The notes beneath the pieces were generated by a model. The model ran no database searches and had not been told where the DNA came from. It was given only the letters and a program-made list of their open reading frames with translations. Made by a program: the position numbers and the translations under genes. A stretch of DNA of 64,000 nucleotides from a virus: positions 120,914-184,913 of IMG/VR virus record IMGVR_UViG_3300025141_000022; one strand, written 5' to 3'. Positions 43,066-50,984 of this stretch are shown here, piece after piece. Positions within the stretch are counted from its first letter, which is position 1, and every line of letters begins with the position of its first letter.

Positions 43066-43443
43066 ATGGAAATAAGTCTATGGATTTTAACGGGAATAAT
43101 CATAAGTTCAATATTTGGCAGATTGTTTCTTTTGGGCAATAGAATTAAGATATACAAGCAACTAGAAGCTGACATTTTAGCTATGATAGTTAGTCTTGAA
43201 GAAGATGTGGCATACATGCGAACGCTCAAATATTTACACATGGAGCAATTTGGCGTTGACGAAAACATGCAAAAAATAACAAAGAATATGGACGAGCATG
43301 CAACAGGTATGTGGAAAGATTCAATCATCAAGAAGTTGATTTCTATGTATCCCCCCGCATTGCGTTCTACAATAGAGTACTATGACTGGTCAACGGCCAT
43401 AGAAAGTCATTCTAAAACAATACTAGACAGGAAAAACAAATGA
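43066..43443 (+). CDS. Membrane-anchored helical protein
   Basis: This 125-residue protein starts at ATG 43066 (GGGAGTGG box). It has one N-terminal membrane helix (ISLWILTGIIISSIFGRLFLLG, residues 3-24), then a charged coiled coil. The topology suggests anchoring in the inner membrane with a cytoplasmic body. It overlaps the ClpP-like gene (ATGA), so it might hold or regulate that protease. The function is unknown. Confidence 0.6.
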   Translation: MEISLWILTGIIISSIFGRLFLLGNRIKIYKQLEADILAMIVSLEEDVAYMRTLKYLHMEQFGVDENMQKITKNMDEHATGMWKDSIIKKLISMYPPALRSTIEYYDWSTAIESHSKTILDRKNK

Positions 43444-44081
43444 AGTTCAATGGTAAAACAGAGGAAGAGTCCGATGAGGGAAACGAGCCCTCTCAACTGA
43501 TAGCAGTAACACAAGAGCCAGATTTGAGAACCTTCGGTCTTTGCGGGGATCTGGATGAAGAAAAGACAGCAGACATATTGTACACAATGTTGCTGTTACA
43601 CGAGAACGGCAAACAAGAGGTACCAGTTAATCCGAAGGATTTAAGTAAAGGGACAAAAACGATTTGTGAGCCATTTGAATTTTTAATTTCAACAGCCGGC
43701 GGCGGTGCTCATGAAATGTTTGCGATTTACGATATGATGAGAAGTATTCGTCAAGATTGCACAATCAAGACTTTGGGCATGGGCAAGGTAATGTCGGCCG
43801 GCGTCATCTTATTAGCCGCTGGAACCAAAGGTGAGCGAAGAGTGGGCGAGAATTGTCGAATTATGATTCATAGTGTTATTGGTGGTCATGCTGGCGCAAT
43901 TCATAACTTGGAAAACGAGATGGACGAAGTGAGATGGTGTCAGGAGCAGTATATTAAAGCTTTATCTCGCGAGACAGATATGACGAAGGCGTATATCAAA
44001 AAATTGTTAGCTAGAAAAGTTAATGTTTATTTAACTGCTGCCGAAGCAGTTGAACTTGGTATTGCCGATAAAATTATTTGA
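43440..44081 (+). CDS. clpP: ClpP-like serine protease
   Basis: This 213-residue protein matches the ClpP fold: FEFLISTAGGGAHEMFAIYDMMRSI, GMGKVMSAGVILLAAGTKGERR with the nucleophile Ser119, and CRIMIHSVIGG with His144 exactly 25 residues later, as in E. coli ClpP. The third triad residue (Asp in ERDRFLSA) aligns with Asn195 in KVNVYLTAAEAVELG, so the triad is Ser-His-Asn. It may still cleave, or use another acid. It could be a prohead or regulatory protease or could hijack host Clp unfoldases. It is coupled to the upstream membrane protein. Confidence 0.85.
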   Translation: MKFNGKTEEESDEGNEPSQLIAVTQEPDLRTFGLCGDLDEEKTADILYTMLLLHENGKQEVPVNPKDLSKGTKTICEPFEFLISTAGGGAHEMFAIYDMMRSIRQDCTIKTLGMGKVMSAGVILLAAGTKGERRVGENCRIMIHSVIGGHAGAIHNLENEMDEVRWCQEQYIKALSRETDMTKAYIKKLLARKVNVYLTAAEAVELGIADKII

Positions 44082-44083
44082 AA

Positions 44084-44092
44084 CTATTTATT
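44084..44092 (+). promoter_or_regulatory. Possible late-promoter motif CTATTTATT
   Basis: A copy of CTATTTA[CT]T sits between the ClpP-like stop and the next start, 14 bases before ATG 44106. That is close for a promoter, so this copy may be coincidental. Confidence 0.25.
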
Positions 44093-44105
44093 GCAAGGAG
44101 TTAAA

Positions 44106-44720
44106 ATGGCAAAAGTAACGGGGTTGCATGCATTTTTTATCAAGGAACGCTATATGAAGATAATGGCAGAAAAAGGATATAGGTTTTATGACACCGAACA
44201 GGCATACAACGTTAATGTAATAGCTGTAAGAAGTGATGTTAGAACAGTGAATAAATATGATGATATGCTGCTGGTAATTTACCGAAATCCAACTAGAGAT
44301 TGGGAGATACTGTCGTATCCTATCACGACCGATCCGAGCGCATTTTACGCAAACAAAGCAAACTCTAAAGGGACAGCAGTTTTGATACCAGATCAATATC
44401 AGGATGCATATAAAATTGTTGACGACAGGTTTGTACAAGTTTCTGATAAGTCTGTGGAAATCTACAGAGAAGCGAACAAAGAGAGTCTTGACGATGAACA
44501 GGCTTCCGCAATATCGCAAGGCCATTTTGGTATCGATCTTGACGCTCCAGACGCCGAGGTAAAAATAGTGGATCGTTGGTGTGCTGGAAATCAGCTTTTT
44601 AAACGCTCGACTGATTATAATGAATTTATAAGAGCGTGTAAGAGGGCAGCTAAGAAGTTTGGAAATTGCTTTACTTATACGCTTTTGACAGAAGGTGACG
44701 TTTACGACTCCGACTACTGA
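44106..44720 (+). CDS. YkuD/L,D-transpeptidase-like phage protein with altered active site
   Basis: ATG 44106 (CAAGGAG box) gives 204 residues. The layout DWEILSYPITTDPSAFY, GTAVLIPDQYQDAYK, FGIDLDAP, then RWCAGNQLF and FIRACKRAAKKFGNCFTYTLL resembles a phage family in which FGINIHR and WSAGCQVF form a YkuD-like active site. Here the His position reads Asp (GIDLDA) and SAGCQ reads CAGNQ (Cys159-Asn162), so the usual His/Cys pair is changed. It may be a peptidoglycan-acting protein that lost or moved its nucleophile, or a binding protein. Family recall is from memory. Confidence 0.5.
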   Translation: MAKVTGLHAFFIKERYMKIMAEKGYRFYDTEQAYNVNVIAVRSDVRTVNKYDDMLLVIYRNPTRDWEILSYPITTDPSAFYANKANSKGTAVLIPDQYQDAYKIVDDRFVQVSDKSVEIYREANKESLDDEQASAISQGHFGIDLDAPDAEVKIVDRWCAGNQLFKRSTDYNEFIRACKRAAKKFGNCFTYTLLTEGDVYDSDY

Positions 44721-44729
44721 GGGAAAAAA

Positions 44730-46547
44730 ATGAAAAAAGAATTAGACACATTAATAACTGAATTTTATACGAAGGATAGCGAAAAGGTTGGATTTTCGCA
44801 AATTTGCCAGATTATTGAGGAGATTTTAGATGATCCTGCTCTTGATAAAATTATTTCAGAGGCACAAGAGAAAAGCCTCGCAGAACGCAAATTTACACCA
44901 AAGGGGGCAAAGGCCAGAGAACGAATCTTGCGACTCCCCAACGTAGTTCCGACCGAAATTTCAGTTGGACAAAGACCCGATAGTGAAGACCGCGCACAAT
45001 TTGAATTGTGGATGCAGAACATCGGAATGGATAGCGGGACAGACAGTAGCGCAGTGGCACAAAAGCTAAAAGCGATCACTCAGTTCTTTGACAGTCCAGA
45101 AGCCAACTTACGAGATGCAACAATCGCACAGACGCTTTCTTACTTGATGTTTTTAAATCAGTTCGTATGGATGCTTAAAGAGTTCAATGCTTCCGTTGCT
45201 GGGTTCTTGTGGGAGCCCTTCTTGGCTTCTTTGTTTGGTGGCAAGTCTAGACAGGTGCCGACCAGTGAAGGTGATATTGCCGACATTAGAATTGATACAG
45301 GCGAAGGCGATGCGCCAATTAGCTTAAAGATTCTAAATAAATCCGGTGCCGTAAAAGGTAGCTTTACTGACTTGGTAGATCATTTTTCTAAGGATTCATC
45401 GTGGGGCAGCGGCCCGGCCGAGATGAGGTATATTGTTGTCGTTAAGACACAAAGTTCCGAGCAAAAAACTGTATCGGCTGCTGTTTTTTGGGAATTCAAT
45501 ATTAACGCGGATAGTTTCTTTGATTGGATTGGAAATGTTCATTATCTTGAGACTGTTGAATCGGTACAGACAAGTTTCTCACTTCAAGATGCAGACAAGA
45601 AGCCATGGTTAAAGACGGGCTCCAACGCAAAGCCAGGAGCCGAAGGTAATTATGTTTGGATTCGTCATGCAACCCCAGGCAAACTTGGAGGTAGAAGTCC
45701 ACAACCAGCACGGGCTTCGTGGTTACGCCTCGCACAGATTATCGATAAGGGAGTTAGGCCCATGCCAAAGCCAGCAGATGCATTTGAGCAGATTAACCTA
45801 CAGGGAGACATAGCTGATCCTTCAGCAAAGTTGTCCGCAGAAATTTCAGCGTACAAGGCAGGCGGCAAAGCAGGTGGAAAGACACCCGGTGCTAAAGTTA
45901 GAGCTTCTTACAAAAAGACTGGTGGCACTGAAGACGATATGTTTGGTGCCGGCACTAAGGACACGGACGCTCTTTGGGGTGGAGCCGAACAATTGAATGC
46001 GTGGAGTGTTCTTGCACAGAAATTAAGAGAACAGCTGGGCGATCTCGACGGCGGCAAAAGATTTTTTAAAGCTGTAGCAGGAGACTTTTCTGGAATAGAA
46101 TCAGCCGCTGCCGAGCTTGGCCTATCGGGCAACGCACCGGGATATTCCACAGGCGCTAGCGCAATAGAAACAGATGAAGAGGTGCTGTCTGAGGGTGACG
46201 AAGGATCAGGCGGAAAGCAATTCCATATTAAGCCAGCGCACTATACCAGACTTGGTACAAATCTAGGTACTCTTAAGATCACGCCGGGTGCAGTCGAGGA
46301 CTTCTTTACTCTCTCTGCGCAACAATTGAACGAAGATTTGATAACAATGTTTAATGCTTTAGCTGATTTGACAGACAATATCGGCAGGTTCTTTTTGACT
46401 GATTGTAGTGGCGGCACTGGTGAGGATACTGCTTGCTCCCCAGCAGATGAAGCTGCCAGAAACACAGCAGGTGGCCAAGCGATAAGAGATGCGCGGGTTC
46501 TAGAAGACGCAGTGTCAGCATCGGTTAAAGGAATGACCGATAAATAA
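44730..46547 (+). CDS. Large protein with PD-(D/E)XK-like nuclease core
   Basis: This 605-residue protein starts at ATG 44730 behind GAGGG. The region at about residues 155-215 (FLWEPFLASLFGG, GDIADIRIDTGEGDAPISLKIL, then VKGSFTDLVDHF) has the order E - D - (S/E)xK of PD-(D/E)XK nucleases, with Asp in DIADI and Lys in SLK. The rest has Gly/Ala/Lys-rich linkers and a C-terminal helical part. It may degrade host DNA, act in recombination, or be a virion protein. It is the last gene before the GroEL promoter. The nuclease assignment is tentative. Confidence 0.5.
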   Translation: MKKELDTLITEFYTKDSEKVGFSQICQIIEEILDDPALDKIISEAQEKSLAERKFTPKGAKARERILRLPNVVPTEISVGQRPDSEDRAQFELWMQNIGMDSGTDSSAVAQKLKAITQFFDSPEANLRDATIAQTLSYLMFLNQFVWMLKEFNASVAGFLWEPFLASLFGGKSRQVPTSEGDIADIRIDTGEGDAPISLKILNKSGAVKGSFTDLVDHFSKDSSWGSGPAEMRYIVVVKTQSSEQKTVSAAVFWEFNINADSFFDWIGNVHYLETVESVQTSFSLQDADKKPWLKTGSNAKPGAEGNYVWIRHATPGKLGGRSPQPARASWLRLAQIIDKGVRPMPKPADAFEQINLQGDIADPSAKLSAEISAYKAGGKAGGKTPGAKVRASYKKTGGTEDDMFGAGTKDTDALWGGAEQLNAWSVLAQKLREQLGDLDGGKRFFKAVAGDFSGIESAAAELGLSGNAPGYSTGASAIETDEEVLSEGDEGSGGKQFHIKPAHYTRLGTNLGTLKITPGAVEDFFTLSAQQLNEDLITMFNALADLTDNIGRFFLTDCSGGTGEDTACSPADEAARNTAGGQAIRDARVLEDAVSASVKGMTDK

Positions 46548-46548
46548 C

Positions 46549-46577
46549 TTGACAAGTTACACAAACTTGATTATACT
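46549..46577 (+). promoter_or_regulatory. Sigma70-type promoter for groEL
   Basis: TTGACA (46549-46554) overlaps the preceding stop region, and TATACT (46572-46577) follows after 17 bases, 20 bases before the TTG start. Confidence 0.85.
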
Positions 46578-46597
46578 ATAAACACAATGGAGGAAAA

Positions 46598-48166
46598 TTG
46601 ACAAAACATTATGAATCTGGTACTGAACTAAGCCAGAAGATTTTGAAGGGTGTTAACATATTAGCTGATAATGTTGCATCCACTTTAGGCCCACGCGGTC
46701 GAAACGTGATACTTAAGAGAAACGATGCGAGGCCCATCATAACTAAAGACGGTGTAACTGTTGCCATGTTTGTCGATTTGGATGATCCAATTGAGAATGC
46801 TGGAGCGCAGATTGTCAAGCAAGCTGCAGCCAAGACAGCAAATACAGCCGGCGATGGAACAACCACCGCTACAGTTTTAGCCAGAGAAATTTTGAATCAA
46901 TCCCAGAGATATATTTTAGCCGGCTCATCGCCGGTAGAACTTAAACGTGGAATTGATAAAGCTGTTGAGGCCATAGCCGATAAGCTGAAAGAAATGGCCC
47001 GGCCGATTATGAGTGTCGAAGACATCGAACACATCGCCACAATATCAGCAAATGGGGATGAGAGGATTGGTAACATCATATCTATGGCAGTCGATCAGGT
47101 TGGCAAAGATGGTGCAATAACAGTGGAGGAAGCCCGGTCGCTACAAACTTCGCTAGAGTTGGTGGAAGGCTTTCAGTTTAAGTCGGGGTATGTATCGCCA
47201 TCGTTTATTACTGACCAGCGAAGAGGCATGGTTGAATACGACAAACCATATCTGTTGATAACAGACTATAAAGTGGACACGATTGATGAGCTTTTGCCAG
47301 TCTTGGAGCTTGTTTCACGAGAAGCGAGGCCGCTGGTTATTATAGCAGAAGAGATTTCTGGCCAAGCCCTTGCTGCGCTGATTATGAATACGACTCGCGG
47401 TACTCTTAAGGTGGCAGCAGTTAAGGCTCCGAGGTATGGAGAAGAGCGTAGGAACACACTGAAAGATTTATCCCTCGCGACAGGCGGCTGCTTCTTTACG
47501 AGAGAATCTGGTCGCAACTTATCGGATATTAAACTTGTAGATTTTGGGCAAGCCAAAAAGATAAACATTATCAAGAATCACACTACAATTGTCGGCGGTA
47601 AAGGCAACCACGAAAAGATAGAAGAAAAGATTGAAGCACTGAAGACAGAGATTCAACAGACTGAAAATCTTCATGAGTGTGAAATGTTACAAGACAGAAT
47701 CACTAGACTGGCCAGCGGGATTGCCATCATTCGTGTCGGCGCAGCTACAGAGATAGAAATGGTTGAGAAGAGACACAGAATTGAAGACGCTTTGGAAGCA
47801 GTTAAGTCTGCTCAAGAAGAGGGGATTGTGCCCGGTGGCGGCGTAGCCCTGATACGAGCAATAGAAGACTTAGATGTGGTCACATCAAATCGTGATCAAG
47901 AATTAGGTGTAGAGATTATTAAACAATCTGTTCAGGCTCCATTGAGACAAATGGCTGCCAATGCTGGCGAATCTCCTGACATGATTGTTTCAATGCTTTC
48001 CGGCGAAACAGGAAGCCGAGGGTATAATTTTGTCACTAGAGAAGTTGAAGATATGTATGAGATAGGAGTAATCGATCCGGTTAAAGTTACACGATCTGCT
48101 ATACAGAACGCTGCATCGGTATCATCAACACTGATAACAACAAATTATGCTATTGTGCAGGAATAA
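46598..48166 (+). CDS. groEL: GroEL-like chaperonin
   Basis: A TTG start (46598) behind TGGAGGA gives 522 residues (GroEL has 548). Equatorial-domain motifs are intact: LGPRGRNVILKR, ITKDGVTVA, NTAGDGTTTATVLA (residues about 83-95, ATP site), and GIVPGGGVALIRA near residue 408. The apical domain includes LVEGFQFKSGYVSPSFITDQ. The C-terminus lacks the GGM repeats that line the bacterial ring. It is phage-encoded, driven by its own strong promoter, and presumably folds capsid or other virion proteins, perhaps with the GroES-like protein at 33448. Phage GroELs are uncommon. Confidence 0.93.
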   Translation: MTKHYESGTELSQKILKGVNILADNVASTLGPRGRNVILKRNDARPIITKDGVTVAMFVDLDDPIENAGAQIVKQAAAKTANTAGDGTTTATVLAREILNQSQRYILAGSSPVELKRGIDKAVEAIADKLKEMARPIMSVEDIEHIATISANGDERIGNIISMAVDQVGKDGAITVEEARSLQTSLELVEGFQFKSGYVSPSFITDQRRGMVEYDKPYLLITDYKVDTIDELLPVLELVSREARPLVIIAEEISGQALAALIMNTTRGTLKVAAVKAPRYGEERRNTLKDLSLATGGCFFTRESGRNLSDIKLVDFGQAKKINIIKNHTTIVGGKGNHEKIEEKIEALKTEIQQTENLHECEMLQDRITRLASGIAIIRVGAATEIEMVEKRHRIEDALEAVKSAQEEGIVPGGGVALIRAIEDLDVVTSNRDQELGVEIIKQSVQAPLRQMAANAGESPDMIVSMLSGETGSRGYNFVTREVEDMYEIGVIDPVKVTRSAIQNAASVSSTLITTNYAIVQE

Positions 48167-48195
48167 TCATAATTGTCGCACTATATATTAACGTC

Positions 48196-48507
48196 ATGGA
48201 TAACAATGAAAACCAAGTAATTAAACTGAATCAAAACATAGTCGAACTTAATGGCAAGCTAGAGTTGCTGATGTCGGCTATTGATTCAGTCAAAGAAAAG
48301 CAAGACGAAATGGCTGAACATATATCTAAAATCAAAGAGGCTGTTTACAATCCTGATCAGGGTATATATGCTAGGATTAAAACCCTAGAACAGTGGAAAG
48401 AGACACACTCCAAGGCTATGTGGATCGTGTTCACAGGCGTGACGGCTCTTGTGCTCAAACAAGTATGGGATATTATATCATTAGTCGGCACCGCAACAGG
48501 AAATTAA
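48196..48507 (+). CDS. Coiled-coil protein with C-terminal membrane helix (XhlA/holin-like)
   Basis: This 103-residue protein has a long heptad-type N-terminal helix (KLNQNIVELNGKLELLMSAIDSVKEKQDEM as repeats), then YARIKTLEQWK and one membrane helix near the C-terminus (MWIVFTGVTALVLKQVWDII). This is the layout of XhlA-type phage membrane proteins that accompany lysis genes. It could be a holin or lysis regulator. No clear endolysin lies beside it. The nearest wall-related candidate is at 44106. Confidence 0.55.
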   Translation: MDNNENQVIKLNQNIVELNGKLELLMSAIDSVKEKQDEMAEHISKIKEAVYNPDQGIYARIKTLEQWKETHSKAMWIVFTGVTALVLKQVWDIISLVGTATGN

Positions 48508-48513
48508 ATTTAT

Positions 48514-48542
48514 TTGACAAACTATGGCATTTCTGTTATAGT
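48514..48542 (+). promoter_or_regulatory. Sigma70-type promoter
   Basis: TTGACA (48514-48519) and TATAGT (48537-48542) are 17 bases apart, 26 bases before ATG 48568. The promoter shows that the TTG at 48514 is not a start codon. Confidence 0.85.
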
Positions 48543-48567
48543 ATATAATGACAGTATAGGAGAAAAC

Positions 48568-49053
48568 ATGTCAGAAGAAAATGAGCAACAGCCGTCCGTT
48601 GACGGGCTAACCAGAGTGACTCTACAATACTCTGTTGCTTTGCAGGATGTTCCACGGGAAGTTTACCGCATGATACAAGACGTGGCTCAACAGTGTGCTA
48701 GCACTGCCAAGGACTTGCAAGATGCAAGCGCGACCTTGTTGGGAGAAACACAAAAATTAGGAGAAGTGCTTAGACAAAACGCTGTCACCCGAGAGACACT
48801 AAAAGAAATATGTTTTAGACTCGATGATCATGATGCTATTTTATATAGTTACTACAAGGCCATGCTCGCGGCTGAAGCTGCATCCGAAGATGTTCCAGCG
48901 CCCAGTCAACCAATAATTGAAAAGACTAGGGCCGTACCTCCCTCTCAATTGCCTTCCATCGAGCCAAACATAAGACTGACAGAGAGAGAGCCTGAATTGT
49001 CAGAGATTGACGTTTATGAGATTAACAGCGGAGAAGATTTATCTAATGACTAA
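48568..49053 (+). CDS. Helical protein, unknown
   Basis: ATG 48568 (AGGAG box at 48558) gives 161 residues. The longer frame from 48514 is rejected because it runs over a promoter. The middle is amphipathic helix (EVYRMIQDVAQQCASTAKDLQDAS) with coiled-coil character. The C-terminus is Pro/Glu-rich and probably disordered. No family is recognised. It opens a run of small genes reaching to the cupin gene at 50607. Confidence 0.6.
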   Translation: MSEENEQQPSVDGLTRVTLQYSVALQDVPREVYRMIQDVAQQCASTAKDLQDASATLLGETQKLGEVLRQNAVTRETLKEICFRLDDHDAILYSYYKAMLAAEAASEDVPAPSQPIIEKTRAVPPSQLPSIEPNIRLTEREPELSEIDVYEINSGEDLSND

Positions 49054-49075
49054 TGGTTGAAGAAAGGAGAACAAC

Positions 49076-49300
49076 ATGATGAACATGGCAAAGGGCGAAT
49101 TAGCATATCTCCCATCGGAGGTTCGCTTATACCAGACAGACCCGCAGGGTGTGCCAACTAAAACAATAACTATCAAAAGGCCCCGAAGCGTCTTAATACT
49201 GGAAAAGATGCCAGACGTAAGTTCATGTATTGTTCTTTATAACGGAGAACAATGGCACGTCGATAAAACACACACATATAACTTAACGGAGAAACGGTGA
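49076..49300 (+). CDS. Small SH3-like protein
   Basis: This 74-residue protein starts at ATG 49076 (AAGGAGA box; ATG 49079 and 49085 follow). Its strands (AYLPSEVRLYQ, SVLILEKMPDVSSCIVLYNGEQWHV) suggest a small beta barrel, similar in layout but not in sequence to the VGDLV family. It overlaps the next gene by 4 bases. Confidence 0.55.
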   Translation: MMNMAKGELAYLPSEVRLYQTDPQGVPTKTITIKRPRSVLILEKMPDVSSCIVLYNGEQWHVDKTHTYNLTEKR

Positions 49301-49602
49301 TTAAACTAGTTGAAGTACGAAGAAACAACAGGTACACAAATAATAAAGCTAACGAAGAACAATATACGCTGCATGAGGTATACATTAACCCATCTCATGT
49401 GGTAGCAATCAGAGAAGATGAACGAGCACTACAGCATCTAAGAGAAGGACTAATGCCTTCCGGCCTGGATGCTCGTCAAGGGTTTACAAAGCTGCATTTG
49501 CAGCGCGGTCAGAATGGACTGGATATAACAGTAATAGGGGATCCTGGGGTTATTGAAACCAAGATGATGACATCCATGCAGCGCGTACTTCTAAAGGGGT
49601 AA
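49297..49602 (+). CDS. Small protein, unknown
   Basis: This 101-residue protein uses GTG 49297, overlapping the previous stop. It has the short-strand pattern VYINPSHVVAIREDE, then FTKLHLQRGQNGLDITVIG, similar to small single-domain proteins with a N-P-x-x-V-x-x-I-x-x turn. No function can be assigned. The next gene starts 2 bases after its stop. Confidence 0.55.
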   Translation: MIKLVEVRRNNRYTNNKANEEQYTLHEVYINPSHVVAIREDERALQHLREGLMPSGLDARQGFTKLHLQRGQNGLDITVIGDPGVIETKMMTSMQRVLLKG

Positions 49603-49604
49603 GT

Positions 49605-50057
49605 ATGGAAATTATTTGTCATTTTAAGGACATGCGAGAGTATGGCGATCTTGTTCCCGAGGCTAAAAAGACAAAACTTGGCCGCTACCATGGCTCCTAC
49701 TATCCTATAGATGGTTTCGGGGTAACGTGTTGGGCTGTTGGTGCCTATCTGGTTGTACCTGAGTACAATAAATATATTGAGCAGGAGCTAACTGATGAAC
49801 AAATTGTCGAGGCTTGCTTGGAGTACTTGAACAAGCCGCCACCACGAAAGAAATATCAGCGCCGAGTAAGCCAGCCCCTTTACGGAACATTAAGTCTGCA
49901 CCGGTGCAGAAGCAAGGTGCCGGCAGAAGAGAACGAAGGCAATCAATGTTATGAAGTTCTATTGTTTACGGACAGAAGAAAAAATAAACACTTTTGGAGC
50001 GAAGGTCAGATAAACTATGCTCCTAGAAAACGAAAAAGAAAAAAGGCAAAGAAATGA
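49605..50057 (+). CDS. Small basic protein, unknown
   Basis: This 150-residue protein starts at ATG 49605 (GGGGTAAGT upstream). An aromatic N-terminal half (YYPIDGFGVTCWAVGAYLVV) is followed by a strongly basic C-terminus ending RKRKRKKAKK, which suggests nucleic-acid or membrane-surface binding. No family is recognised. It overlaps the next gene (ATGA). Confidence 0.55.
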   Translation: MEIICHFKDMREYGDLVPEAKKTKLGRYHGSYYPIDGFGVTCWAVGAYLVVPEYNKYIEQELTDEQIVEACLEYLNKPPPRKKYQRRVSQPLYGTLSLHRCRSKVPAEENEGNQCYEVLLFTDRRKNKHFWSEGQINYAPRKRKRKKAKK

Positions 50058-50254
50058 TTTGGACAGTTGTTACAATTAACCCTGCTCTCCAAAGAGCAGA
50101 GTATCATGTGTTTGATTCCTTTCCTCATGACGGAGAGGCAGCTTACACGCAGGCACAAAGTGCATTACCTAACTCGGTAATCGTGGCTTTGATTAAGGGT
50201 ACGCACAAGACCTCCACATATGTGCCAAACAAAGCAATTAACGTGTTTTGTTAG
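50054..50254 (+). CDS. Small protein, unknown
   Basis: This 66-residue protein starts with IWTVVTINPALQRAEYHVFDSFPHDGEAA, a strand-turn-helix layout with a second strand SVIVALIKG. It could be a small alpha/beta domain. It is coupled to the upstream gene by ATGA and ends 8 bases before the next start. Confidence 0.5.
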   Translation: MIWTVVTINPALQRAEYHVFDSFPHDGEAAYTQAQSALPNSVIVALIKGTHKTSTYVPNKAINVFC

Positions 50255-50262
50255 GAGCGGCA

Positions 50263-50610
50263 TTGTATAATATACTTATTGGTTGCCTGCTTTTCATACT
50301 TGGCCAAACGCTAGTTTGGTTCCAACTAAACTCTCAGTTTGTTTGGGATTGGTGGAAAGATAGACCCGTCCCAGCAATTATAATCTTTTCAGTACCCGCT
50401 AGCTTTTGTTTTTGGTACGGAGTGAGAATGGTCGTTGGAGAAATGAATGAGCTTTGGGGACCGAGACTGCTTATATTTGGCATGTCTTACTTAACTTTTC
50501 CACTATTAACGTGGTATTATATGAATGAGAGCATGTTTACGCCGAAGACGTTGGTGTGTGTCATACTCTCATTCGCAATCGTTGCGATACAACTTTTATG
50601 GAGAACATGA
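50263..50610 (+). CDS. Four-helix membrane protein
   Basis: The TTG at 50263 is chosen because AGGAG (50253-50257) is spaced correctly for it. The 115-residue product has four hydrophobic helices (ILIGCLLFILGQTLVWF, PAIIIFSVPASFCFWYG, LLIFGMSYLTFPLLTWYY, TLVCVILSFAIVAIQLLW). It is an inner-membrane protein that might act as a holin or in exclusion. The cupin gene starts at its stop codon (ATGA). Confidence 0.6.
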   Translation: MYNILIGCLLFILGQTLVWFQLNSQFVWDWWKDRPVPAIIIFSVPASFCFWYGVRMVVGEMNELWGPRLLIFGMSYLTFPLLTWYYMNESMFTPKTLVCVILSFAIVAIQLLWRT

Positions 50611-50966
50611 TGACAGTTGAGAAACCATGGGGTCACGAAATTAGATGGGCCGCGAACGAGAAGTACATAGGCAAGATCCTTTTTATAAAGAAGGGACACA
50701 GACTTTCAAAACAATATCACGAACAGAAAGATGAGGCTATCTATGTGCTCGATGGCTCGCTCATGATAGAGTTAGGCCCCACAGTCGAAGAGATTGGCAT
50801 CACCGAAAGTGTCAAGTTCACGCTCACTAAGGGACAGGCCCAGCGGATCCGTCCCGGTGTCGTGCATCGGTTTTGCGCTTTGTCGAAAGACGTGACATTG
50901 ATTGAAGTTAGTACGCCAGAGATGGAAGATGTAGTCAGAATTGAGGACGACTACAGTAGAAAATGA
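50607..50966 (+). CDS. Cupin protein (mannose-6-phosphate isomerase-like)
   Basis: ATG 50607, overlapping the previous stop, gives 119 residues. The start VEKPWGHEIRWAANEKYIGKILFIKKGHRLSKQYHEQKDEAIYVLDG (as blocks) contains KPWG, a signature at the start of ManA/ManC type-II isomerase cupins, and the HxH/E/H metal-site region (QYHEQKDE). A later RIRPGVVHRFCA strand supplies the last His. It may bind a sugar phosphate or act in sugar metabolism. A second cupin with the same opening lies at 57673. Confidence 0.75.
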   Translation: MMTVEKPWGHEIRWAANEKYIGKILFIKKGHRLSKQYHEQKDEAIYVLDGSLMIELGPTVEEIGITESVKFTLTKGQAQRIRPGVVHRFCALSKDVTLIEVSTPEMEDVVRIEDDYSRK

Positions 50967-50984
50967 ATATAAAAGTAGCTATAT

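Noticed and set aside
48514-48567. TTG start giving 18 extra residues on the 48568 gene
   Set aside because: The segment is a complete -35/-10 promoter, and ATG 48568 has a proper AGGAG box.
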